NCBI GenBank assembly: GCA_023374025.1
Contig: SIJG01000018.1
Span: 527,947 to 591,946, forward strand
Direction: 5' to 3'
Length of the DNA: 64,000 bases
Source of the DNA: Heterodera schachtii
Taxonomy: Eukaryota > Nematoda > Chromadorea > Rhabditida > Heteroderidae
Shown here: positions 1-17,378 of the stretch, in pieces
How the letters are laid out: every line of letters starts with the position of its first letter
How positions within the stretch are numbered: the stretch's first letter is position 1
The notes under the pieces: generated by a model
What the model was told of the DNA's origin: nothing
Databases searched by the model: none
What the model saw: the letters and a program-made list of their open reading frames with translations, nothing else
Program-made: the position numbers and the translations under genes

Positions 1-1499
1 GCAGCATGTTCATGCATGGCGGCGAGTCCTTCCGCCGTGATGTGTTTGTGCAAGACGTTGAGCAAATTGGGAATTCCGTCAGGTGTCCGATTGATCAGTC
101 GGTAGAGCGTCTTCAGCCTGTTCACCTCGTTGTTTTTGATCAGAGTCGGACCAACGGCCAAAAGTTGGTCTTGATATTCGATCACCAGCACTTGCACGCA
201 TTGGTCCACCAACTTAAGCGTTTAAATGAGTCGACCAAATGACCAATGTTTTGCCTTTGCGATGGATTCCGGCGACGAAGAGTCCAAATATCTTTTGGCC
301 CTTTCCTCCTCTTCGGCCAGTTTCCCGTCCACGTAAACCATGTAATTCAGAACACCGTCGTGCTCCAACAGTTGCGCTGTGCGACATTTGTAAAATTGTT
401 CAGTCCCTTCGATGTACGACCGCTCAAATCGCTCTTTGTAACTTTGAAGCGGGTCGTCGGCTTCGACGTTCAATTCAACTGAAAACGGGGGGGGGGGGTA
501 AAGGAAACTCAAAATATTCGAAAATGGCACTTTCGCCAGCGGCACTGATAAACAAATAAAGTAAATTTGGTTATTTTTAGAAAAGATTTGTTCAACACAT
601 AAACATAAAAAAAATTCCAGGTGCCACCGGGCTTTAACGACGTTAAAAATTCCAAAATTAAAAAAAAGTTGAATGGATAAATTTTGTAAATTTGGAAAAA
701 CAGGCGCATTGGGCAGCCGGAACAAAAACAGATATTGTTTAAATAATATGTTTGGCTTTGGGAATCACCAAATGACTCTCGAACTCCGACGATCATTTGT
801 GAGTTGACCAACTCGCGGTTTCTCTCCCGCTCGACCATTCTTCAAAGGGGTGACACTTTCGTACTAATGAGTCCATTAATTACTGTTCAGTCCCACCCCA
901 TTGCGGCGTTGAGAATTCGCTGAGAAATGTCGGCAAAAACATGTCTGTTCCAATAGTCCAACATAACCTTTTTGGGAGGGGGGGGGGGGAATTAGCCGAA
1001 ATGCGTCGCCTTTGCCCTCTCACATTGCGAACTCTCTGCGACTCCGTCTTTGGTCGTGAAGGCGTTTTTATGAGATTTTTCTCGATGAAATTGAAGGGCA
1101 GGGGAAGGTACCGACAGAGTTGGGAGTAATTCTCCCATTCCTGAATGTACGCCCTCAGCAGAGAGTCGTCGTCATTGTGGGAATGGATATTCTGCAAATT
1201 GGCAACAATTGCCATGAAATGATTAATTGTTGGACAACCAATGGCATTTCCCTTCCCCTCACATTGGCCGCGTCCGTCACGTGGTCAAGCAGTTCGAGTC
1301 CCAATTCCAATAGCAATTTCTCACAACCATTGACCACCCACGAGGCAATTCGATTGTTGGTTGTGAACATGTCATGCCAATCCTTTTTCGACACATTCTG
1401 TAAAACAAACGTTGAAATGAATTGTAAAGCTTTTTTGAATAATTCAGTAATTTTATCCGGGACGGTTTTCTTATTAATTTTCTCTGTTAAAGCCGCCAT
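1..1499 (-). CDS. cul-5: Cullin-5-like E3 ligase scaffold, N-terminal part (runs off left edge)
   Basis: Cullins are elongated scaffolds: the N-terminal repeats hold an adaptor and substrate receptor, and the C-terminus holds the RING protein. Only the N-terminal part is present. The chosen start is the ATG at 1497-1499 (MAALTEKINKKTVPDKITEL). Exons on the minus strand carry DWHDMF, then SHNDDDSLLRAYIQEWENY, VMLDYWNRHVFADI, QMIVGVRESF, and YIEGTEQFY followed by GVLNYMVYVDGKLAEEEERA. Order and spacing match vertebrate and worm CUL5 (SLLRAYIVEW, VIGVRES, EEEKRALRYL) better than other cullins. The exon at 1-220 continues with IEYQDQLLAVG and NRLKTLYRLINRTPDGI. One intron (about 1194-1240) is only 47 bp and joins REMPL to NIHSH in frame. 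Two introns carry poly(G/C) runs (about 487-497 and 978-990). The junction near 222-245 is unclear: no phase-compatible splice was found, so a small sequence error there is possible. Confidence 0.88.
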
Positions 1500-2250
1500 A
1501 AGAAATTTTATGACTATGTAAAATATACAAAAAAAAATCATAGCTTTTCTTTGAAGCAAAGCAAATTCAACTTTTATGGTAGCATTCGATAACTTAGGGG
1601 TTTTATACAGGGTTTTCTCCAAGTTCCAAAAAAATTATAGCAAAAAAGTTTTTGAATTTCCTTCATTTGTTTTTCATATTGGATTCGTCGTCATCACAGC
1701 AAATTAAGATATCCCAAGCTTTAATGAACAAAAACCTTAGGCTACCGGATTCTTCTTTCCCCTCCCCCAAATTGTTTTGCCATAACGCACTTCTTTGTGG
1801 AGCAAATTCCGCACCACTGGTAAGGATTTTGCCCACTCCGCCTCGAATGAAATGTTATTGTTCCTCGACTAAATTCAAAATTTATATTAAAAGCCGAGTT
1901 TAATAAATTAAGAAATGGCAGGAGAAGTTTTTTTTCTAAACTCACAATGAGAAGTGAATTTCCGTTGCTCAATTCGCCACTCATTAATAATATAATAATA
2001 ATAATAATCTGAATTAGCCGCTTGCATTTAGCTTAAAATAAAACTGATGGAAGATGAATGCAAAACCAAATATTGTTATGTTATGTAAGTATGTATTTAA
2101 ATTTGAATTAAGAATGAGCAAAAAAAAACAGAGATTTTCTTAGTTTCTTTAAATAAAAAATAAAATAAATATCGACAGTACAGCACATATAATACAGAAG
2201 TACCGTAATTGAGAATTACAGACTCATAGAGACTGGAGACCACGAACAAA

Positions 2251-2544
2251 ATGTATTTAATAGAGCCTGTTAAGAGCCCAGTTTATGACCAGCAGTCCGA
2301 TCAGCTGTTGTCCCCTTCCGACCCAAAGGTAATTGGGGTATTGCTTATTAAATAAAAAAACAACATTAATTTATTAATTAATTAAACCATTAGAAATTAA
2401 ATACTCATTCGCTTAATTGTTAGAATGTCTCCGTTTTCTCCGTCTCCACCTGTGATCACTGATCAGAATGGTGTAATTGGAGTTCAACAAACAATGCCCA
2501 CCATAAATGGAAGTGATTGCATTTCAAACAACTCTGCTAATTAG
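2251..2544 (+). CDS. Possible tiny two-exon gene of unknown function
   Basis: An ATG at 2251 opens 26 codons (MYLIEPVKSPVYDQQSDQLL...) ending exactly at a good donor (AAG|gtaatt, 2328/2329). A phase-compatible acceptor at 2466 (gatcag|AATGG) gives 25 more residues and TAG at 2542-2544, for a 51-residue product. AATAAA signals follow within about 60 bp. The DNA around is AT-rich and otherwise empty. No family is recognised. It could equally be an alternative exon pair or a chance ORF; an upstream acceptor at 2424 would need another frame. Confidence 0.25.
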
Positions 2545-3263
2545 CCCCATTAAATTCTTTTCATGTTTTATTAAAGTTATTTGATAAAAAATAAATAAAT
2601 TCGCTAAACATACAAATGATATGACTGTAAAAATAATAGTAATTGTACTGGGCAAAGATTGACTTCCATTGTTTTGTGGTGCTTTGTGCTCCCTGGTCTT
2701 CGCCTCCCTCGTCATTCATTGGTCCGAACTCCGTCCGATTGGTCAAACAATCGCTTTTTTGAGGGTTATCCAACCGCCGACCTCTCCCCCTCCCCCTCTT
2801 TCTCCGTTACGTGTACGTCTTCAGTCCGGGTCGGTCTTTTCTGGACATTCCATCCACCGTCGCCCGTTCAACCGATTGGTCACTGCTCTTCACTCAAGTC
2901 CGAGAATCGATCAAATTGTTCGAGTCCAATGGAGCCCCCCCCCCCCTTCCCTCCCCAGCAGTGTTTGCGATTTGCTTCCATCGCTTTCCCAACTTCTCTA
3001 TGCGCAGAATGTTTCTCCAGACTCGTCCAGCTTGCGGACTCGGCCACAACTCCCTCCCCTCCCCCTTGGCCAGTCTCCGTCCTGTCCACCCCTCCCTCCC
3101 CCCCCCCCCACTCCCATGCGCCGGTCGTCTTTGGATGCTCTTCTTCTTTTTCCTATTCACTCCTTTCCCTCCCTCGATCAGATCAGCCGACCCATTCGCC
3201 CGTCTTCGATCACTTCTTCCTCCACCGCTTACTATCCCCGCTTAATCAGTTAAAGGAACCAAA

Positions 3264-4225
3264 ATGATCACTTGCCACAATTTGATCATTGTCCAACTGT
3301 TCCTTTTTCAACTCATCGGAAGGATTAATGGCAATTTTGGGAATGTTTCCGAGTCGGAATTGGAGTTGGACGGTTTTGACGGGGACCAACGACGGGAGGC
3401 CACACACGAAACACTGCTGCTCAGAAGCAAAAGGCAGTGGGGATGCCCAAGCGCGTGCTTTTCGCCCTGTAAGTTCCTTCTGTTAATGTAAAGTCGGGCC
3501 AAAAGGCTGCTTAATGTGCAGGTATGAACTCGGCCCAATGTCAGCGCTATCAGTTGGCCACCGTTTGTGTGTTGGGCTGTTGTTGTCCCGCACAGTCGGC
3601 ACAGACAAATCTGACAAGTCAGTGGCCAATTAGACAATTAATTAATTAATCATTTGCTATTGCAATGACAATTCAGGCGCATGTGACGGGGACCCCGCAG
3701 TTGCTGCCTGTCTAAATGGCCTTTGTGGCCAAGGATACTTCTGCAATGCACGCAATTTTTGCTGCCGATGCCAGTCCGGCACATCGCCAGGTTTCATTTT
3801 CCGTTTCTCCCTTTACTTAATGTCGCTTTATTTGTTTCTCTCTCTCTCTCTCCCACCTTCTCTCACTTCTCTCTCAGTCTCTCCCACTTTCCGTCTCTCT
3901 CTCCTCTATGTCAATCCACCATCTCGATGGCTTGTAAATTGCTGATCAGTTTGCTTATCTCCTGATCACTTCCCCAGGTCCCTGCGTGAATAACCTTTGT
4001 CCCCCCGGCTATGCTTGCAACACCAACAATTTCTGCTGTTCCCTTGGCTCCGGTTCTGTACTTGGTCCGTGCGTTAATGAAGTGAGTGTTTTGCTTATCT
4101 TTCCCAAAAGCTTTTTTGCCGATTGATTTCGTTTTTTGGCACAGCAATGCCCCGTGGGCTACGCTTGCGGTGCCGGCAATTTGTGTTACCCCGTGACGGG
4201 CAGCGGGGGGAACAGTCTCGGCTGA
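3264..4225 (+). CDS. Secreted cysteine-rich CC-domain protein, paralogue A
   Basis: Five exons: 3264-3468, 3522-3617, 3677-3790, 3978-4081 and 4145-4225, with all phases compatible. The start ATG is followed by a hydrophobic signal peptide (LIIVQLFLFQLIG). A propeptide-like acidic stretch ends in a dibasic site, SKRQWGCPSACFSPC. The mature part has cysteine modules of the nematode CC-domain type: CLNGLCGQGYFCNARNFCC, then CVNNLCPPGYACNTNNFCC, then CPVGYACGAGNLC. CC domains are known from secreted nematode proteins, mostly of unknown function. The protein is probably extracellular, perhaps cuticle- or gland-associated; that is inference. A close paralogue lies 1 kb downstream with the same exon plan. 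AATAAA occurs near 4581. Intron 3 holds a CT-rich microsatellite (about 3838-3905). Confidence 0.8.
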
Positions 4226-5220
4226 AGCGGAGAGCGAAGAAGGGACGGAAGACGACGGCACAACGGCCGCTTTTGTGCCGTCCGATTTTGCACCTGCAAA
4301 CCAAACGGTGTTCTTTTGCATTTCCTTTTTTGTACAAAAACAATTTCCGTCATTCGTGCAAATTTCTTCCCCTTTAATTGCTTCTTTCCCTCCGCACCTT
4401 TATTTTTGTTTGTTTTATTATTTTTTCATTATTTTATTCCTCCGTTGGTCGTCCCTTCAAAATTCTTCATTTATCTCATCAAATTACAGTTAATTGCTTA
4501 CAAATTGCTAATTATATTGTTCAATTTCATCATTTTCAACCTCTTTTTGTTCCATCGGTCAATTAAACTCAAATTTGTTTAAATAAATTTGTGAAACAAT
4601 GAGAACGATGATTCATTCATTCCTCTTCGATTGAGTTAATGAATCACATCCGAACATTGGTCAATTCGCAACCGATGGCAAATGAAAAGCAAATCAAAGA
4701 AAGGAATAAAAGCCGATTGAAACGGCGGCGGGGAGGGAAGGAAAAAGCGATTAAGGACAAATGGACGAGGGGGGGGGGGAGGACGAAAAGGGGACAGAAA
4801 TGGGCCAAGCGGGTGGAGGGGAGGGGCACAAAAGTGGCGATGGGTGGAGGAGGAAGTCCGTCTCCCTCCCCCCCCCCCCCCCCGGCCGCTTGGATCATCG
4901 CCGGGGTCAGTTTCAGGAGAGAGGGCACTTGGGGCACGGCCTCTTGCCACAGTCCATCTCTCCTCCCCCATTTTGTTTGCACTGAAACAATGGCCACCGC
5001 TGCGGCTAATCGGCGATGACTCCACTCGATAATGACCGGCTAATCACTCAGCCCCCGCTGGCCATTGCATTCGCTTCTTCGTCCGCTTCTTCGGTCTTCT
5101 TCTGCCGCTGCTTCGGACGGAGTTCGCCTTCCTTTCCCTTCCCTTCGCTTCCCTTTCCGTCCTTCCCTTTCTTCCAAATATTCCGTTGGCCCTTTCGTTG
5201 CTTCAGTTTCATTGTCAGCA

Positions 5221-6495
5221 TGGCACTCGGCAACTTCTTCCATTTTTGTGCCCCTTTTCTGCTTCTGGCTTTCCTTTGCCTGCTCCAACTCTTTGCCCAT
5301 TGCCATTCTCCCGCCTCCCCCCCCTTCCCCCTCATCGTCTTCATCATTATTATTATCATCATCATCACCATCCCAAAACTGCTCCAACTTCTCCGACTCC
5401 TCCCAAAGCACTTTCCTTTTTTCCGAACCGATTTTCAATCGGCCCAAGCGCCAATGGAATTACTCTCCGATGCAATTTCATTGTCCGCCCGGCTGCTTCT
5501 CGTGCACTCCGATCCATTGCCAAGCCTACCAGTGCATTCAGCCCCAAATGATGCCAATGGTCCGCTGCTGTTGCCGGCCAATGTTCATTTCCAGAAGCCA
5601 ACCCGACTTAAAAAGTGAGTTATCCTCCGTCTTGTTTCATCCATTCCAATTCACTGCTTCTCCATTAGCTGCGTGTGATGGCGAGGAGGCGGTCGCGGCA
5701 TGTCTTAACGGACTTTGTGGCCAAGGGTACTTTTGCCAGCGCGGGAAATTTTGCTGTCGATGTCCGGTGGGAAAATCCATCGGTAATTAAATCACAAAGT
5801 GTCGTCATTTGCATTAAATGAACGCGAGGGGAACACTCGCAAAATCAACTCCATTTTATAACCTTTTCAGAATCTCTCTCATAAAACCGTTCTTCGGATT
5901 TGCCTTAGTAATTGGTCCGTTTTCAGGACGTTGTGTTAATGGGCTTTGTCCGATTGGCTACGTTTGTAATTCAAATGACTTTTGCTGTGCCGTCGGTATC
6001 ACTACAGGGTAAATGAGAAAATGATTTCGGAAATTGGGTCCAAAAGTCACAAAACTATTAATTAATTGTTGGCTGTTCTTGTAATAATTGAACAAACTCA
6101 AGGGGTGCCATCGGACCATGTGTAAACGGAGAATGCCCGGAAGGATTTGCATGCGGAGAAGGGGTAAGAAAACAGTGTCAAATGGGCTTTTGTCTCCACA
6201 ATTAACTCCGTAAAAGGACCTTTGCTACCCGAACTCCGTTGGCACTTCGCTTGTGGAAGAACCGAAGGCCACGCGGAATTTCCCATTGAATGTTCGCGCT
6301 AAACGACCGTATTGGGCCACAAAAACACGGAGGAGGGGCGCACAAAAGGGACGGAAAAACGGAGGCACAAAAAGACGGTGGTGGGGAAGGCGCGAAAATC
6401 CGTGGGAAGTGCGAAGGACACGCGGCGGATGGACCGACGGAGCGTGGGAGGAAAGCGGCGAGGGATGGGCAGCCGAAAGTAACGAACTCCGATAA
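5221..6495 (+). CDS. Secreted cysteine-rich CC-domain protein, paralogue B with basic C-terminal extension
   Basis: Tandem paralogue of the gene at 3264. It shares the dibasic PKRQW site before the cysteine-rich part, CLNGLCGQGYFCQRGKFCC (one residue pattern away from paralogue A), CVNGLCPIGYVCNSNDFCC and CVNGECPEGFACGEG|DLCYP. The best signal peptide starts at ATG 5221 (MALGNFFHFCAPFLLLAFLC), but it lies in a different frame from the mature protein. An 8-C run (5317-5324) lies between them, so a homopolymer error or an unseen intron must join them. Unlike paralogue A, which stops after the last module, this reading frame continues about 75 residues after LCYP. The extension is rich in Arg, Lys and Trp and ends at 6495. 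Function unknown; probably secreted. Confidence 0.72.
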
Positions 6496-8034
6496 GCAAA
6501 TTGTGTAGGGGGAAGAAGCAAGTGGAGAGGAAACGAACAGAACGGCCAAATGCAGCAGATCGATTGATCGGATATAAAATCTATTGTTTCGATTGAGATT
6601 GTGAGCAATTAAGCGGCTCTAACAGACAATTTTTAATACAAGAAGGGACAATGAAAAACTAGTGCCCTTATTTGTTAGGTGCTTTATTCGAGAGTATCTG
6701 CCACGGTTAGAGAAAATTCTCGGATTTTTTGGAGGTATTGGTCTCGAACCGTGTCTCTGTTTATTTGTTTAACGAATGAATATTAAAAAATTTTTCAAAT
6801 TTTTCCACAATGATATGTATGTATAAAAAAAATAGCAGGTGGAACCCTCCCCCACCGCGGCGCCGTTCCCTACCTAAGGGGCGGGTAAAGACCAAGGTCA
6901 AGGGGAGGAGGTAGCGCCAAACACTTGCCGCCTGCTAGTAGCCGGCTAGCAGTTCGCCAACCCAAGCTGCAAGTGGCTGGGATGCAATATCCAATAAAGG
7001 CCGCCTTATTGAATTTGTTGCACTAATTTTAAAATTGTTATTTTCGATTCTGTTTGAATCCGGGTTCGGGGTTCGATGGGCCCAAATATGGGTCGGATCC
7101 GGGTTCTCTAGCCCTGGAATAAATAAAAAGTCGACTTTGGACGCCAAATACATCATAAATTTCATGGCGTCGGGAATGAATTTAGTCTCGGATGGCTCAA
7201 AAATGCAGAAACGGAAAGTGACGGAAATTTAAAGGAGGAACCGCCCGCCGTTTCGCCATGCTATGCCCCTTGTGTTTAATTCCCTAAATCAGTTCTTAAT
7301 TTCCTTCCATTTCTCTGTTCGTCTCTTCGCTCTGACTTCTTTTTGCTCTCTTTAAAATAAATGAACGAAAAGGGGAGGGAGAGTAAGGAAATAGTAATAG
7401 TAAAGTGGTGTAAAAGCAAACAGAACAGACAGACAGACAAAGACAGTCGGACGGATTCATTCGCTCGTTGGGGTTGGAAGTGTAGCAGCCGTCCGCCACT
7501 CACTCATTCATTCACCCCACAGAAAGCCTTCCCCCCCCCCCCCCCGGCTGTTTGCCCGTCGATCGATTCCCTTTTCTCATTCTCCAGCCGATAGAAAGAC
7601 ACGATATGCGCTGAAATTGGTGAGGTTTCTCAGTTTCTTATTGGACCCCATTCGTCTTCTACTTTTTTTATTTAGGGATTTTATGGTTTTGCGGATAAAA
7701 ATGGGCTGAAGTGGAAGGGAAAGTTTTCTTTCGCTTAATTTAACTCTTTATTAGGCAAAGGGGTGAAGTCTTCGAAAAAGTCGTTTCAAACCGCAATTTT
7801 TGCTCATATTTCGTCAATAGGTAGTCTTTACAAAAATCTCAAAAACAAACGATTGGCGAGTTCCGCCTAAATTTTATGTATCAAGCTAATGCTAAGCAAT
7901 TAAGTAAAAAAGATAATGACCACCTTAAAAAAGAAAGTTCTTAATGTATTTCCACTTGAATCAATCTACCAATTTGATTTTTAATGGCTAATACAGTACA
8001 TAGTTTTAAAGAATTTCCGAAAAATTATCATTTT
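6496..8034. other. Intergenic region, no gene recognised
   Basis: Mostly AT-rich. A GC-rich block lies at about 6836-6965, and short inverted repeats around 7050-7110 contain words (CCGGGTTCGGGGTTCGA) resembling the inner arms of the foldback MITEs described elsewhere in this window. A poly(C) run sits near 7531-7546. Reading frames here are short and low-complexity. I see no tRNA or other RNA gene. Confidence 0.5.
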
Positions 8035-8042
8035 GGTCCGCA

Positions 8043-8530
8043 GGTAATACTGGAGAATTGGTATCCCGACGAAAAATAAAGTTAAGAATTTTCTTTACAT
8101 TTTTTCTAGGGTAAGAAAATACGCTGATCACGAATCCGGGCTCGGATTTTACAAAATCATTGATTTTGTCTATGATTTTTCATCATGTAACAAGATTTTT
8201 AATAAACTTTTTCACGTAAGGATAACTTGAAAACATGTATTTTAGAGTTTTCAGGGTCGCTGACCACGAATATGACCTCAGTTTTGGCCAGTTCCGAATC
8301 CCGGACCCGAATTCGGACAAAAAGTCGAAAATTCAAAACCCATTTTATGTTGTGAGAATTTTGAATTTCGACTTTGTTCGAATTCGGGTCCGGGATTCGA
8401 AATTAGTCAAAATTAATGTCAGATTCGTGATCAGCGGCCCAGAAAACCCCCATAAATATGTTTTAACGACTTTTAGAAAAGAAAAAATTTAAATTATTTT
8501 TTGCCGGGACACCAATTCTCCAGTATTACC
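8043..8530. mobile_element. Foldback MITE of the GGTAATACT family with perfect 8-bp TSD
   Basis: The 488-bp element begins GGTAATACTGGAGAATTGG and ends with the inverted copy CCAATTCTCCAGTATTACC. It is flanked by a perfect 8-bp direct repeat GGTCCGCA (8035-8042 and 8531-8538). A second, inner pair of inverted arms (about 8240-8330 and 8365-8450) carries the core shared with the other elements: GCTGACCACGAATATGACCT on the left and the complementary form on the right, plus CCCGGACCCGAATTCGGAC. It has no coding capacity and is presumed non-autonomous. An 8-bp TSD fits hAT, P or Merlin-type transposition; the superfamily is not resolved. Confidence 0.85.
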
Positions 8531-8837
8531 GGTCCGCACTTCGAAAGTTATAATTTTCTAAACTTTGGTGGTCTCACCAGACGGACTATCCCGCCGCAAA
8601 ATGGCCGAAATATGAAAAATACAAAACTTTGTTCAGTTGAAACGTGGAAAAATAATTTCTTTGAGGCTGAAAAATTATTTTTCCCTTTGGCCCTAACAAA
8701 AAAACCAAATTATTTAATTTTTGTGCATCTCTTGTAAATCTGCACTTCTTTGATAACAATTCCATTTACCAATTGATTAAATCATGATTTTGTTACAAAA
8801 TTGCTGTCTGTGATAGCAATTCAATTTTTTTCCATAT

Positions 8838-14204
<5,367 letters not shown>

Positions 14205-14973
14205 CGATTTTTTGAAATCGGATGCTGCCTCCAAACCATTTATTGAACTTTGTCTTCGATGTTGTGGATTCTGTTTCTTCTTAAATAACTAATTATTGCT
14301 AACATTTTCTTCTGCATGCTTTTGCTCTGTTCGTGCTTCTCTCTCTATTCGTTTGTTTTTTCTTTTGCCACTATCGCTTTTTTGGTCGGTCGGTAACCAA
14401 TTTTCTTCAGTTTCTCAGCGACAATATTCTTATTGTTCGTGAGTATTTAAAGATAATTTAACTTTCATTTAAATGAAATAATTCTACATAAATTGCTATA
14501 AATGTTTGGTTAAGTTTTATATTAGCATTAATAATATTTGGTGAGAGCACAAAAAATTTTGTTTATCGGGGCGACGGTGTAAAAAGGTCGGGGGGAGGGG
14601 GCGCCGGCGAAGGAGTAAAGGGCAAATTTTGATCCGCTTTAATTCCCACCAGCAATTGTAAAGTTGCGCACTTTGCCACCAGCGCACAGTCCGCCCGATT
14701 CTCTAGTCCCACTTCTACCTTATTGATTCTAAGACTAAATTGGTTTTATACTATTTTAACAAAAAAATCATTTGCATTTACAAATTATATGCTTTTCAAA
14801 TGAAAAAAGCACAAATGTCATTGAACTAAAACCTTAAAAAGTTAATAAAACCTACCTAAATTTTTCTCAAAAAATCGATACAAATTCTTTGGATTTATCA
14901 TTAACGTTGGATGGAGACAATCTTTTATTATAAGCAATTTTTACAAGATATTAGTAATTCAATAAGTAGAGTG
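14205..14973. other. Intergenic region, no gene recognised
   Basis: AT-rich sequence between the convergent PAR-1 and DESI2 genes. It holds a short GC-rich patch (about 14568-14710). No reading frame here looks coding, and no repeat family seen elsewhere in the window was recognised. Confidence 0.5.
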
Positions 14974-16568
14974 TTACGGAAGGACTTCACTTGGCATTTT
15001 TTTCATCTGTTGGGACATTCCCTGCAGTTGGGGAGAAAAGGGTGGACTTTCCAAATTGCCACAAGCGAGAAAGGGTGGGTGAGAGGGTGTTGGACGCTGA
15101 TTGTGAGTTGGGCTGTCTGGAGGTGGCGGGTGCCGAGGAGGACGCATTCGCAGGGGACGACGATTGATCGCAGCTGGGGTTGCGCCGTTGGAACAGCCGC
15201 CAACCGACGGTGTAAGACGAAGGCCTTGCGGTGGAATCAGTCGAAACTTAAAATGGGAACACACTCACAAAACAAATACAAAAAATAATTAATTAATTAA
15301 CGGGTTTTTTGGCAATCAACATTTTGAAAATGCCTAAACGCCGAGAATTTCTTCTTCTTTAGATTCTAGGGATATAAATACTTTTGAATTTAACCAAATT
15401 TACAGTCCTTTCGAACACAAACAAAGTTTAATTTTCAAAATTTGATCAAAATCGCAACTAAAATCGGTAAAAAATGCGGTGCCTAACCATTCAAAAACCT
15501 TTTGTCGAATTCCGGTTAGTTTTTCAAAGAGAATAAAAATCTAGGGAAATATGTCTTCACGAATAGCAATCCTTGAAGTTTCATTTGGCCAACTCACCGT
15601 TCGCTTTCGTTTCCTCCGGGACACTCAGTGCCGCCGTGCTGATGCCATTTTGCAAGGGAATACTGCGCGACCGCGAATCCAACGACTGTTGAAGGGCGAT
15701 TGGCGTAAGCCATTCCTTGAAGGAATAACAAATTTAAATGTAGAAATCGGAGGTGGCACCTGAGGGATCCATCGCTCGACAAATGGCAAAGAACCGGAAA
15801 TGTTGGCCAAACGGTTAATCCACGGGGGCAACTCCTGGCCCGTTAGAACCTGAATGGACAAGACCAGAGTAATTGCTTAAGAATCGCTCAAGTTTAAGAA
15901 GCCCTTTAGAGTTCAATCATTAATAGCTAACGAGTAATCCACGCAAAAATTGTTAAATGGACCGTCTTTTAGAGAATCGGGAATTTAGTTTTGACGCCCT
16001 TAGTGGGATTTCCGAACCATACACAAGAGACAAAAACCTGGACCACTCCGCTCACAAATTGCTACGAATTTTAATTCTCACCTTGCTAAGGATGGCAGAG
16101 AAGTGGTTACAGTTTTTAGTGATCAAATGGTAGCTGTCCCCCCGGTACTCTTGGCCCAAATTCTGAATCATTTTGTTCACATCTTCAGCAGAAAAATCTG
16201 TTTCGCCCAAAGGAATGCTTTCCCTGGAATAAAAGAGCATCAGATGAAAACTCTCAAACATAACAACCTGAATTTGAAATTCTCCCCCAATTCTTCAGCA
16301 TCGCGTGGCGTATTTTCGAAAATTCCGGAAAAGGGGAAGGGATGTCCACCGTAGGCATATTCTGAAAGTGTTTTTCAAAATATAAGACAATAAACCGCCT
16401 TCACATTTAAAGTGGGAATACGTTAAAATGCAAGAAAATAGAAATAGACAGACCGGTATCGTACACTTCGATCCCGCTGTGAAACACTCCAATGCCCAAA
16501 CTCGAAAAGACGATGTCGTTGAGCTTATACATGTCATAAACATTGAGGAAAACAGGCGCACGAGCCAT
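14974..16568 (-). CDS. desi2: PPPDE thiol isopeptidase, DESI2-type
   Basis: PPPDE proteins are cysteine peptidases that remove ubiquitin or SUMO. Exons (minus): 16568-16454, 16361-16268, 16223-16082, 15849-15760, 15715-15598, and a less certain last exon ending at 14974. Phases join cleanly for the first five. Start ATG is at 16566-16568: [18 protein letters not shown]. Diagnostic pieces match vertebrate DESI2 in order: [17 protein letters not shown] (catalytic His in FHSG), [31 protein letters not shown] (catalytic Cys in NCNHF), [20 protein letters not shown] and [12 protein letters not shown]. The Pro-rich last exon (ends [13 protein letters not shown]) is placed by splice signal only. The gene is convergent with par-1 and divergent from unc-112. 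Likely cytosolic. Confidence 0.92.
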
Positions 16569-17165
16569 CGTTTGAAAGCTGTGGCTAAAATGAATCAAGT
16601 TTTTTTAATTAACAAGGCGGATCAATGTGAACATTAAAGTCAAAAGCAGAATTGCCGATAAATATTGGACAGGGCAAACATAATTAAGAGCACTTCTGAC
16701 GATAAATGGAAAGTGGTCAAGTTTAAAAACGAATGGTGGGGGTCAACTGGGCAATGTCAAATGGGCGACGCCAACTGGGTAACAGCAAACGTACCGGGCA
16801 AGTACTGCAAGAACTTGAAAGATAACGGGACTTGAAAAAAAAGTTCTGTCGGCATTGTTATCTGATTGGCCTCCAGTTAGTATCGCCCGGTTGTCTCTTT
16901 CCGAAAACGATTATCAAGAAGTTGGTTTTTATTTTAAATGAATTCCCTGAATACCAAGAAAAGGACAAAAGGGGGAGGACTCCGGGGTCCTCCCTTTGTT
17001 TTGATTGATTTTTATTCGAACTTTACCTTTCAATACTAATTAGCGCAGCATTTATGGGAAGGACCGCTTAAATCATTTTTTATACACTTTTTTGGTTTGA
17101 ACCTGTTGGAAATTGAGATGAATTCAATGAAGTTTTAATGTTATTTTAAGTTTGCAAGATTAAAA

Positions 17166-17378
17166 TTATTTGTTTCTCTCGACTTTCATTTCCACACCTT
17201 CCTTTAATAATATATTTTGCATTTTATATGTGGCGTTGTCGCTTTCTTTTGAATTGTGAAAATGGTGTGCAACAACATTTGTTACGGAATTTTGATGAGG
17301 AGAAACGGCCAGAAATTCCGCCTTTTGCTTTGCTTTGGTTTTTGCCGCATTTCTTCGCTTAAAAACACAGCCGCCCAT
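17166..17378 (-). CDS. Possible small acylated protein (MGGC start)
   Basis: A single-exon frame of 70 codons with a true ATG starts MGGCVFKRRNAAKTKAKQK. Gly2 with Cys4 and a basic cluster is the pattern of N-myristoylated, palmitoylated membrane-attached peptides. The rest (SHQN...DNATYKMQNILLKEG) matches nothing I know. It lies in the gap between DESI2 and unc-112. It could be a chance ORF; transcript evidence is needed to decide. Confidence 0.3.
   Translation of the reverse strand: MGGCVFKRRNAAKTKAKQKAEFLAVSPHQNSVTNVVAHHFHNSKESDNATYKMQNILLKEGVEMKVERNK

Noticed and set aside
2659..3267. Plus-strand frames of about 200 codons upstream of the first CC gene
   Set aside because: C-rich low-complexity DNA keeps all three frames open; the composition is Pro/Ser-rich with no motif. 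The CC gene starts at 3264 with a signal peptide.
6690..6780. Possible tRNA near GGTCTCGAACCGTG
   Set aside because: A B-box-like word is present on one strand but there is no A box and no cloverleaf.
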